64,000 bases of DNA from contig OY741275.1 of assembly GCA_963514095.1 (NCBI GenBank), positions 27,222,554 through 27,286,553 of the forward strand. The letters are read 5' to 3'. Below the pieces are notes generated by a model. The model worked only from the letters and a program-made list of their open reading frames with translations. It was not told the origin of the DNA and ran no database searches. Below are positions 11,571-24,200 of this stretch, one piece after another (the stretch's first letter is position 1; every line of letters starts with the position of its first letter). The DNA is from Eutrigla gurnardus (Eukaryota > Chordata > Actinopteri > Perciformes > Triglidae). Both the position numbers and the translations under genes were made by a program.

Positions 11571-14317
11571 GTTGAAGAGGAGGATCTAAGTGACTCATCC
11601 CATTAATCCCAACACAACCATTCACCCTCCCCCCACCGCACGTCCACTTTATTAAACCTACTCTCCACGCCGCCGAAGAGTGAGAGCGTGGGAATCAGAT
11701 AACGGCGTGAGTTTGATTCCGTGGTGTTGGTTTGTGGACGCCTCGTAGCGCCGCGGCCCATAAGTCAGACGAGGACCCGCCGCCGAGACTAAACAGTTTA
11801 GACTGCTGTATGATCGCCAAAGCCACAAGGAAATATGAAAGAAGAGGAGTTATTGCCCTCGGTACAGGGGGAGGGGTTGTGGTGGGGGAGGGGGGGTGTC
11901 GTGGGAGGATTGGGGGGGCTTTGATCTGCCAGCACAATTCTTGAGTCGACCGACAGACAAAGACACACGAGGCCTGTTAAAGCTCAGATGGAGACAAAGA
12001 GAAGGGGAAGATATAAAACGTAACGCAGCTGATGAACGAGCATGCGAGTGTGTACGTTTTCACTGGAGGGGGGTCAACTTCAGATGGGGTGGGGGGGGGG
12101 GTCTCCTAGTCTCCTAGACTCCCTAATCCCACCCAGACGCTACGGTGTTTCTGGGGGCCTCGATGATTCATTCAGTTGGCTGAAAACCAAACAGGGAAAT
12201 ATGGTTGTGATCACCGCCGACATGAAGCTGTGTGTGTGTGTGTGTTTGTGTGTTTGTGTGTGTGTGTGTCAGCTGACGGCGTGCTGACACGGAGGCAGCT
12301 GATAGCGGTGCGAGGTGGGAAGTTTACGTTAGGATGAACTCGTGGGCTGATAAAGAGACAGATGGAGCGGGGAGGAACGCCTGCATATTTCTGACCTGAG
12401 ACCAGTCTCAAACACACTTCATCATCCAGACGGACTTTAAACGAGGCACCAAGAACATCGTTTACCAGAAAATTAGAGAATGGATTCTTTTGTTTTTCCT
12501 ATCGACACCCTAGTAGACCGAGGGGGGGCGTCGGCTACGTGGCCGGTGCAGAACCACAGGGTTAGTACGGTGCTGGAAATCCTTGAAAACACTGAGTGCT
12601 AGGTCCAGGTCCAGAACAGGGACGTCCTATATCAGGCAAGACTGGATGCAAAGGCCTCATCAGCTCTCTGAAACTGATCCACGTGGGACCAGAGCTCCGG
12701 AGGATGGAGGGTGTATGGGTCTGCATGCTGCCTGGTTCCTACCTGCTTGGCCTCGGAGTTGGAGCTGTTGTGGGAGGTGGACATGGGCGAGGCGGTGAGC
12801 GGGTGTTGGCGAGCGGCGAAGGAGGACGCCGGCGGCTGAATGAGTGGAGGCGTGTGGCCGAAGGCGTTCAGGCTCCTCTGCTGGGACAACAGCTGCTGGT
12901 ACGCCACCGGGTTGATGGGGTGAGGGAAGCTGAACGAGGGACTGGGGAGGAGGCAGGAGTTATGTAGAGATATTACATACAAATATCCTGTTTTAGGGTC
13001 TCTCAATGCCAAATCAGGATGGGGAGCTAGGACCTAGTAGTGCTAGGCTACTAGCACATGGTGGGAAAGCTAGGACCTAGTAGTGCTAGGCTACTAGCAC
13101 CTGGTGGGGAAGCTAGGACCTAGTAGTGCTAGGCTACTAGCACACGGTGGGGAAGCTAGGACCTAGTAGTGCTAGGCTACTAGCACATGGTGGTGAAGCT
13201 AGCACATGGTGCTGGGCTACTAGCACATGGTGGTGAAGCTAGCACATGGTGCTGGGCTACTAGCTTCCCCAACTTTAAAATAGAGGGCGTCAAAGTGAAA
13301 ATATTTAGGTAAAGTACAGTTCCCATAAATTACTACTTCAGTACAGCAACAAAGTATTTGTACTTGGTTACTTCCCATTTCTGCCTCCACCTTTGCTCCG
13401 CCCACAAAAACACCTAATCAGAAAACGGGGTCCATTCACAAGCGACCGTCCCATAAAGGGTTTTAGCTTCACTGGATACAAAAGGTATAACTTGTACTTG
13501 TACTACCAGTTGTAGTCAGAGGTAATGGATCGAGTTGATCTGATGGACATGTCTGAGGACTCACCTGATCCCGCCCACCGACAGGTGACCGTAGGAGCTG
13601 CTGGCGGCGGAGCTGGACCGGGAGTTGTTGATGTAGGCGACCAGCGAGTTGGGCGAGGTGCGGATCATCGTCTGCAGGTCGATGCTGGCGTCCGACAGCG
13701 GCGAGATGGACAGCGCCCGCTTCCTGCTGAGTCGGGGGGTCAGCCGGGGGCTGGAGAACCGCGACACTGCACGACAACCCAACACACAATCTTATTTTCT
13801 ATTCTGTAGTTTTATTTGTCCAGGATCTCATGTTAAGTGTCTCTGAGTACTCCAAAAACAGCTATATAAGTCCTATGAATTATTATTATTATAAAAATAT
13901 GCTTAAAGTGGCAATTAAACATGCTGGTGTCACTTTACAATTTTTTAAATAAATGAATATTTTTATGGCATCGGAGATACAACATCTTTTTTTGTGACCA
14001 TCATATTAAGTGTAAAAAATCCAATAATTAAATGAAATGATCATAAATCAAAGGTATCAATAAAGGATGAATACATGTAATATATATACTGTATATAATA
14101 TATATAATATATACATATTTCTGTTAATAATAATGAGCTAGACGGCTTTCTTTCTTAACGATTATCCCGATAATGGAAATCCACCTGGACTTATTGTTTT
14201 CGTAGACTGTAAATACCTCGTAGGTCCACTAAACCTGAACCTGGTCTACGTTGGGACAGAGACTCGTGTTCCTCGTGGAGGTCACAGCCAAGCCAAGTCA
14301 CACTCTATCTACTGCAT

Positions 14318-14376
<59 letters not shown>

Positions 14377-17300
14377 ACTCCCTAGTTAACATTCACGTCC
14401 TCTTATGCATAATGAATCGCCTCCAATCATTCTCAGTAATTACCGTGATAGTGATCTCTTTCTGTACTCCGGCAAGTTAAATGGAGGCAATTTAAACAAA
14501 TTGATCTCAGAATAGCATTAAAGAGAACAAGGCCGCTCACAAAGGTAGCCTTCATGGTCTTCAGCTAGACCTGCTGCTGGACTCAGAACACAACGGGGGC
14601 AACCACTTCCCATCAACTTCAAGACAAGTCCTCACGCTGTTAGACTAGTCTGAATGGGACCATGTACGGTTCATCCTAGTCCTGATCCTGCTCTAGTCCT
14701 GATCCTGTTCTAGTCCTGCTCCTGTTCTAGTCCTGCTCCTGTTCTAGTCCTGATCCTGTCCTAGTCCTGCTCCTGTTCTAGTCCTGCTCCTGTTCTAGTC
14801 CTGATCCTGTTCTAGTCCTGCTCCTGTTCTAGTCCTGATCCTGTCCTAGTCCTGCTCCTGTTCTAGTCCTGCTCCTGTTCTAGTCCTGCTCCTGTTCTAG
14901 TCCAGATCCTGTCCTAGTCCTGCTCCTGTTCTAGTCCTGCTCCTGTTCTAGTCCTGATCCTGTTCTAGTCCTGATCCTGCTCTAGTCCTGATCCTGTCCT
15001 AGTCCTGATCCTGCTCTAGTCCTGATCCTGCTCTAGTCCTGATCCTGTCCTAGTCCTGATCCTGCTCTAGTCCTGATCCTGTAATTTGACACTATAAATA
15101 AAATGGAATCAAGTATATTTGGATTATAATCATGACACGTGTTCATGTGGTCCCGTGAGTTTTCCTGGCGACTGCAGCCCCCCCCCTCCAGACGGATCCC
15201 GTGCCCGGGTCTTGGTCTTGGTGTGGGGGGACACAGAGCAGGACCAGGCATGTGTGCATGTGTAATTAGGTCTTACAGCAGACATCATCAGAGGCGCGAG
15301 AGGCAGGAAACTCATAATGGACCCATCACGGCTCACCTACACCCCCCCCCCCCCCCCCCCCCCCCCCCGATGCCGTCGGTGTGCAGACCCCCCCCCCCCC
15401 CCTCGCTGGCCGAGCCTGCAGCCCTCCAGCGACACGCAGCCAGGCCCAGCACCATAAACCAAGATCTGACTTCCAAAACTATTATGTTTGGAGGTGGCGA
15501 GTCGTAAAGCGGAGGCATATGCACTTAGTTAACGGGCCCCCGGGACGGCAGACGGCACACGGGGGGGAACCAAAGACTGGTGGAGATAATGTGTATGAAA
15601 GAGTTGGCAAACACAACAAACGCTCCTCAGGAATGTGGCCTTTAAGGCTAATAAATACATGTGTCATCTGAGCTGTGTAGATGGAGTCAGGGGGGCTGGA
15701 AATCCTTGAAAACACTTGAAAACAGAGAAAAGCATGGAAATGCACGTTGAAGTGCTTGAGTGTGACGTGGGTGAGGTGGAGGAACCCTGTGACGGTGTCG
15801 TCCTGCAGCTGTGAGGTTGTGTGTTTCTGCAGCGAGGCCAGCAGATTTAATGGCAGATACGTGTATTAATATTCCCTTTAGAAAGCAGGAAACGGCCCGC
15901 GGCCCGGTGGCCTGGTAGTCTGGCGCCTGCCTCGCCCTCCTGGGCACCGTGCCCAGAAAGCACACCCTCCACCTCCACCTCCCTGGTCTACCCCCCTCCA
16001 CCCTCCACCCATCCATACATCCACCTCAGCTCAGAGGAATCCTCCAGCCTCCGGCGACCAGGTCGCTGCAGTGGCAACACACTCGTCTTGTTTAGCTCGC
16101 CGTTGTTGTCATCCGTCGAACCGATTCTGTTATTTTACCCGGAAAGAGTTCGGCTCAAAGAGGCTCGACTCTCGCCGCTCGGCAAAGGAGTGTTTTATAG
16201 GTGGCGGCTGTAATTGAAAGGGTGAGCAGGATCCGGCAGGGAGTGAGAAAACAGATGTTGCACAGGCAGCATGCGGTAATATGGCGTGTGTGTGTGTGTG
16301 TGTGTGTGTGTGTAGGAATGCATCGCGGGCTGGTTGTAATTGTGGGATCTGGATTTATATAGAGAGTCATAATTACAGGAGCTCCAGTGCACATCCATAC
16401 AGTACAGAAAAAAATAAATGTATTAAAAAAGGATGTGTGTGTGTGTGTGTGATTATTTTAAGCATTTGCCTGTGCTGTTTTAACTGAAATGGCTTTGTGG
16501 AAAATGAAAACGCTGTAATTGGAGGGTGTGCGACTCCCCAGAAGCAGCGAGAGCTCGGTGTCGTCACGGCAACAAGCCCACGGAGCTCCTCTTCGCAGGC
16601 GACGCCAGGAAGAGCTTCACCTTCCTCTCATTCCTCAACTCAGCAGATGTGTGAAGCAACGTTTACGTCTGCTAGTCGTTCACACACATTTAACTTTGTC
16701 CAAAAGTCCAAATTATTATAAAGAGGTGAAGAGGAAGTAACAGCTCTGTCCTGATTGGTTGGTTCAGTTATAAAGTTTCTAGTTTATAATGTATATAAAC
16801 GTAGATTTTAATATATCGTTTGTGGACTATGGCTTTGAAGCCTCAAGTTTGCCATCTTGGTTTCTTGCAACCAGAGAAGGAAGTGACCATATTTGGACTG
16901 AGGAGGAGCGACGGGTGGATCAGAACAGCACACCAAGCAGCACCCTTACTGGATCTGGATCCATGTGGATTCTGGTGTGAAGTTGCTAACAAAGTTAGCT
17001 TCTATAATTCAAGGTCAACTCTACAGCTAATTGTTAACGTCATCTTAGTAGCTAACTAGCATTGGTAACGAACCTGTCAATCAGCAGGTAAGCCCCGCCC
17101 CCTAAAGCATCCCCTGCTTTCTGGTCTGGTGGACTCTAAATGGACCTGTCAATCAGCAGGTAAGCCCCGCCTCCTAAAGCATCCCCTGCTTCCTGGTCTG
17201 TTGGACTCTAAATGGACCATAATGTACTAAATGAACATCATGCTGGATTGAAGAAGACTTGTAACTAGAGATTGAGACATAAACTCATGTTTACAATGTT

Positions 17301-20300
17301 TACTGAGATAATACATTGCGGACCCCGGTGGATGTGAACTTGGGGGGTTTTGTGGGCAAAGTCTAAAACCAGGTTTGTGTGCATATAGGAAGCCACAGTC
17401 AAGTTAACCTCCTCACCACGGCAGCAAGTCACCTTCCACTTTGTCTGCAGGTGAATCAGGCCTCAGCCTACATGGTGAACGGACGTGGGGACCCACCCAA
17501 ACCCCAAACCCCCAACCCCCATCCCAGTCCACCGCCACCACACTGCAGCTTGGCTCGGTGCCAGCAGAGCCCCCCAGGCCACCACATGTCCAGCCGGCCT
17601 CGCTGCCCCACAGTGGGGAGATATTTATTTTCCCTGCTAAATCTCACTAATACCAACACTGTGATGTTATTAGCGAGCAGGTCTCCATGAGGGACCCTCT
17701 ATGAGGGACCCTCTATGAGCCCCCAGTGTCCAACCCAAAGCCGCCGTTGTGTTTAAACACACACCCAACATATAGTTAAGTGCTTGTGTCCCCCCCCCAC
17801 CACATCACTACACAGCTCCACCTCCCTCCCTGCCTCCGCTGCATCAACACTAACATCGTTTTCCTCGCGATGGCACACGTTTACTTTGGCCGCTGCTTTT
17901 GTCACGGGAGCTTCGGTGTTTCCCGCACGCCGCTGTGAAATCCCTCCGCCCACCCGGCCCCTCGCATAGCTGCTCGCTGCCCGGACAAGCGGCCCTTTCA
18001 CCGTCAAACACCTTCATGCTCCTTCGTTCTTCGTGCTTAAACGTCTTCGTGTTACTGAACACTGTGATTCCTGACGAGTGTTACACACCCAAGTAAAGAC
18101 GTTCAGAGGGATTTTTCTTCCTTTTAGAAATAAAGCAGTTCAAACTTGTAGAACAAGAAGACAAGTCGTAGATTTAATCACTGACAGTCGGTCTTTGGGA
18201 GCACAAATGTGTTTTTGTTGCTTTAGTCGGTCTGCTCGTCGCCGTCTGGAGATGATTAATGTAAGAAACGCCGACCTCAAGACTCCGACGGCGACTTTCA
18301 GGAGCAGCCGAGCATGTCGAGAGGCCGTCCTGTCCATCACGCTGTCACACGGCTCTTTACTCAGCCAGACAGGAGCGATCACACAACCCGGTCTACGGGT
18401 TCAGGTCTTCACCGGGACAAAGGAGAAGAAGTCTGTGGTGGTCTTTAGTCACGCCGCTTTAAACAATGGTGAAACGGCGTCCCCCTCGTGTAACGGAGAG
18501 AAGTTCCTGTGTGTCTGACTCGAGTCCCGACAGTAAAGTGGGCCGGACCTGACAACCCCCCCCATCTTTACCACCAGCTCACTCTTGCACAGCGGCACTC
18601 AGTGTTCCCGGTCCAGCCTGGAGGATCCGTACTGAGGGTTCACTGAGGGCTCCAGCGTTTTGCGGTGGGTCCTCTGAATATTAGTAGCATAAATTAACTT
18701 TAATATGGATTTTATCTGCACCGCTTTCCAAAACCAACGGTGAGGGATGAAGCACATATTTGCCACCTCGGCCACCGCTCCTCCTCCTCCCACACGCTCC
18801 GGCCGTAAATGAGGCCTTTGATTCGGGACCCGAAGGCTGCACCGCAATCACCATTAGCCGGCCGTCTTGGTCAATATGGGCCCCTGTGTTTGGGGGCCGT
18901 GGAAGAGCCCCCGAGGCTGGCAGAGAGGACTTAAACCCTGACCACATCAGTCCCGACACGGTCGGACACTAAATAAAAGCTGCCAGGACGATGGCAGCAA
19001 GAAGGGGAGGGGTTGTGGCTGTTTGAGCAAACAGCCTTCGCCAAACAAGTGTGGGAAGGCAGCACAGCGGCGGTCAGTGAGGCGGTTGGAGGGGGGGAGG
19101 TGGTCTACAGGTCTACAGCCGCCCTCCTTTTCAGCGCCGCCGTGTTGACCAAGTGATGGAGGTCATTTAGAAGATTAATGGCCAGGCGGCTTCGTATCTG
19201 ATTCTCTTCTTTTCGTCGTGTTTTCGATCCTCTCCGTTTCGTGAGGTTGTTGTTTTATTTCTGGGTGGGTGGTTGGCGAGGGCTTCCTGGAGCACGGCGG
19301 GCGCCGGTGCCAAGCGGGGTGTTTGATTATCAGGCATGGAAGAGGCCGACTTTCACGGACTTTCTATTCCCCCATTCATGAGGGGCTGAAAGCTTCTTGG
19401 ACGCGTCTCGCTGCTGAACTCAAACGCCGGCTCGGGTGCTTCGAGCGTCACGCCAATACACAGGACCGGCGTTTCTACCCGGCGTGGAGGAACAGGCTGC
19501 TCTCTGAGCGTCACCTGCTTGAGTGTTCAGAGGCTGCAGCACATGGTTTTATGGGATGTTCCTGACAACAGCAGAAACACACCTTACACACTCTGAGGTA
19601 ACACATGTTGCGTTGGGCTTGTGGTCTTTATGCGCCCTCAGCCCTCGCCGAGCCCCCATGTTACGTTTAAATCCAGCGAGCTTTGATGTGGGGAACTCGA
19701 CCGTGAAGAAGCCTCCCGAGGAGGAACCGGCGGATGGTATCGACACGCCCGGTGCTGAGAACAAAGGCTGAGTTACTCTGCTGCCGGGGATGAAAGGCAC
19801 ACGTGAGCTCCAGTGGTACTATAATTCATCATCTCGACATGTAAACATCACACTGACCATGATCACGTTGGGGATTGTGAAAGCTTTCCGGTACAGGCTG
19901 GATCTGGATCCAAGTTTACAGAAGACCTGAATTAGTGCGTCAGCTAGCTACCATTATCTTTGAAAATCATGAAATCAGTAGGGGCGACTTGCCAAACGTT
20001 TGGCCAAACAAAAACAGGACATGAACACCTGTCACCTGAGTGAAAGTCCCAAAAGCTGAAACCCAAATTGGGTTATTTTAGAACTATTTCGCAAAAGGTT
20101 GCCCAAGCAGCCACATATGAGCAGTCCGGATGAACAAAGTGTTCATGTAGTGGAGTGAAATGTGGGTTTTGAACACATTTTTAAGATAAGTGAAATTTGT
20201 TCAATTTGATCAAATGCTGTGGACATCCAACAGTTTTATAATCCATAGTCTTTAGTTGCATTTATGTCAAGTAAAGCTGTGATCCTCACCGTCCACGGGG

Positions 20301-21214
20301 CTGATGTATTCTGGGAGATGAGCTGCAGCCGCCGCCGCTGCTGCTGCCGCCGCCGCCGCACTGCTCTGCATCAGCAGGTCTCCGTAGGGGGTCCGCTGGC
20401 TGGCGCTGGCCATCAGCTGGTAGTACTCGGTGGGGTTGGCCCCCGGTGGAGGGGGGGGGAAGCTGAACAGGGCGCGCTCCTTCAGGTGTTCATGGGTCAC
20501 TGCAGCAGAAATGGGAGGAACAAACAAGATGTAGACTGTGACTTGTCCTATAATACAATATTACAGAACTAATCAATCAGCAGGTAAGCCCCGCCCCCTA
20601 AAGCATCCCCTGCTTTCTGGTCTGTTGGACTCTAAATGGACCTGTCAATCAGCAGGTAAGCCCCGCCCCCTAAAGCATCCCCTGCTTAAATCCATGAAGT
20701 GACACATTTTCACAAGTCAGAATGTAAACACATTAAGATTTTGCCGTTTCACTTGACAGAGACACAACCTAGATGAGAAGGAGTTGTGCTGCATGAAGAA
20801 CTCGCCAGAGGAGTCGAGTGATCTGCTTTACAGATTTGAAGATTTGTGCTTGCATGCATGCCGCGGGGCATAAAAGATGTGTGATGTCTTTGAGGCTCGC
20901 TGGGCTCTGGGAAAATATCTCTAGGGAGTAAAGGAAGCAGGGGGGGGGGGGTACATTCCTGCACTTCTGCTGCACCGAGGCTGAAGTCCGACGCTGTGCA
21001 GGTGCACACACACACACACACACACACACACTGTGGAGGGGACAGGGCCTGATGGATTAATATACATGCTGGGGGAAATGGGAGTGGATTTTGGGATGGG
21101 GGTGCACACGAGTAGACCAGAGGAACCCGGACCCTTCAGGACCCATTAGGTCACGGCTGTGGTGACGGTGTTCGTTTGGTTTCTCCATGGCTGCCGATCA
21201 TGTCACCCACTCCC

Positions 21215-21248
<34 letters not shown>

Positions 21249-24200
21249 CGTCTGAACACTGAACTACACAGCTGAAGAGCCTGCCGCCATGCTGGAGACT
21301 CTGGGGGGTTTCACTATGCTAACGATAGCCATGATGCTAACGGAGGCTAAATGATGCTAACGGACGCTAACGGAGGCTAACACTAACAGATGCTAACGGA
21401 GGCTAACAGATGCTGACGGAAGCTAACAGATGCCGTGTAATGTTTATAATTTAGTGACCCAGTTTACTGGGACAGAGAGGCTGGTTATACTGGGACAGAG
21501 AGACTGGTTATACTGGGACAGAGAGGCTGGTTATACTGGGACAGATAGACTGGTTATACTGGGACAGAGAGGCTGGTTATACTGGGACAGAGAGACTGGT
21601 TATACTGGGACAGAGAGGCTGGTTATACTGGGACAGATAGACTGGTTATACTGGGACAGAGAGGCTGGTTATACTGGGACAGAGAGACTGGTTATACTGG
21701 GACAGAGAGGCTGGTTATACTGGGACAGAGAGGCTGGTTATACTGGGACAGATAGACTGGTTATACTGGGACAGAGAGGCTGGTTATACTGGGACAGAGA
21801 GGCTGGTTATACTGGGACAATTAAATTAATTTGAGCATACAGATGATAAAAGCGGTATCATCAAACAGGCCACGCCCACTACCGCCGGTCCCGGAGTACA
21901 TCTTCCAGTGTTTCACTTTATCAGTGACAGCATCTCTTCCGCATTCCTCGCCGGCAGAGAGCGCCTGGTGATTTATGGGTGCTGGGTGAGGCCTCTGGGC
22001 TCCCGGCTCCTCAGACCTGGTCTCTGAACGGGGGCAGCGAGGACAGGGCTGTCATCGCCTGGACGCCATAGTTCAGGGCTGCTGCTGCTGCTGCATGACG
22101 AGGATTTATTTCTCCTCTGTGCTAATTTCTTCTCTCAAACATACAAACAAGCAGGAAAAGTTGCACACGCTGCAAATCACCGACCACCGCCCGTAGGAAA
22201 ACACGGTAACCATGCCGATGAAAGGTGTGCTTCATTGGCGAGCGGCGGGAATGTGTAAGGTGCAAGACTAATTATCACCGTTGGTTAAATAATCAAGTGT
22301 GTAAACCAAGGAGGCAGCGAGCAGGAAACATAAACTCTGAACCCGCTCAACTCCCGTCTCACCTCCCGTCTCACCTCCCGTCTCAACTCCCGTCTCACCT
22401 TCCGTCTCACCTCCTGTCTCAACTCCCGTCTCACCTTCCGTCTCACCTCCTGTCTCAACTCCTGTCTCACCTCCCTTCTCACCTCCTGTCTCACCTCCCC
22501 GTCTCACCTCTCGTCTCAACTCCCGTCTCAACTCCAGTCTCACCTCTCGTCTCATGTGTGCATGTACATGTGTGTGTGTGTGCGTGTACATGTGTGTGTG
22601 TCCATGTGTGAGTGTGTTTGTACAATCTACAGTGAAAGACAAGAGAAAACGATCCTCTGTAACATATTCAATGCCCCCCCCCCTCTCTCGTGTGTTGATT
22701 ACCTGTCTAACCCTCATGTGTCTCACCTGTGCCTGTTGTGTCCCCGCCCCCTGCTGTGATTGGTCCTCAGCCCTCAGGTCTGCTCAGCTGGGTCTCGTTC
22801 CCTGATCAGTCCTGGTCTATAAAGTCTGTGTGTGCCCTGGGATCCGGTTTGACTCTCATGTCTCTGTGTGATTCGGGTTATTGTGTTTTGGTTTCTGGTG
22901 TTCCAGACTTTTTGTTGCTTTTCGTTTGGAGGTTTATTTGGAGATTTAAACTTGGTTGTTTTGTTTGCTTTCGCATCCTGAACTCTCATAAAAGCCGAGA
23001 CGTTGTCTTGATGAAGCCACTTATGGTGCAATGAAATGTAGAGCAAAGAGATAAAAAAGCATAGAAGTTGTGTAAAAAAGGTCCCCATCTTTAAACCCAG
23101 AGAGGATGATTAATATGAGTCTCTGTAGTGTTGTGGTGTTTGGGGTCAGACTCGGAGCTGTGATGAGTCTGCTGTGCTATCAGCAACATGCAGTTATAGT
23201 TATTAGATATTATAAGGCTGGCCAAATGTATTCAAGTGAAAATTCATGAATGAATTAAATCTTTGTTCTTAGGTTTGCCTTTGTGAATTTACACACTTTC
23301 CAAACATTAAAATGATATAATCTTATGGTCTCGGGCCATAAGTTGCCACACCACCTTTATTTATCTCACAGAGGTCCGGAGGAGATCCTGATGCACGTAT
23401 AAAGAAATCGATTTTGAATTGTTTTGAATCAACTATCTAACTTATGGGGACCATCAACCTGTCAGGGACTATAATCCTGTATATTTACATTTTAAATGTG
23501 CATCAAGATACATTGTCCCTTTGTGGAATAAAGAAACTTCAACTTCAAAAAGCAATTCTGAATTTAATTGACACCTCAAGAATCGGAATCAAATCGAACC
23601 GAACCGAAAAGATTCCCGACCCCAATACAGACCCTTGTGGAGCGCCGTCATGTGTACATAGCGGAAACACGTTGAACCGGACGATGTCTGGAAATAACAA
23701 TTGTTGTGTTGAAGGATGTCAGAATATGAAATAAAAAAAGATGACCTTCATTTTTCTAGAACACCTCCACTGTAACTGAGTACAGCTCAGCAAACTTTTA
23801 TTTTAATTTTAGTGCTCACATGTGACCAGTTAGGCTCCGCCCCCCACAAAAATACATGCTCTAAAGTCCGACATGTTGGTGGAGTCTGTAGGTGGGGTCT
23901 CTTACCTTCGGCGGGGCTCAGCCCGCGGGCCGCTGAGATCATGGAGAGGGTGGGGCTGCCGTGCACCGAGCGCAGGTAGTGCTCCATGTGGGGGCTGACG
24001 TACGGGTGGGGGTGGCTGAACGGCGAGTCGCCGGGCGCCGCGTGGGGAGACAGGCGGATCAGGGAGATGTCCGAGATGACCGGACTGCCCGTCAGTCCTG
24101 GAGGCCTGTGGAGAGTAAACAGGAGAGCGGTTGGAGGAGGTGGAAGGAGGGAGGTGGAGGGGGGTGAGGGAAGTGAACGAGGGTGGAGGGGGTGGAGGTA

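Noticed and set aside
21430..21834. 134-residue frame of YWDREAGYTGT repeats
   Set aside because: Produced by a stop-free 23-bp minisatellite. No flanking coding sequence.
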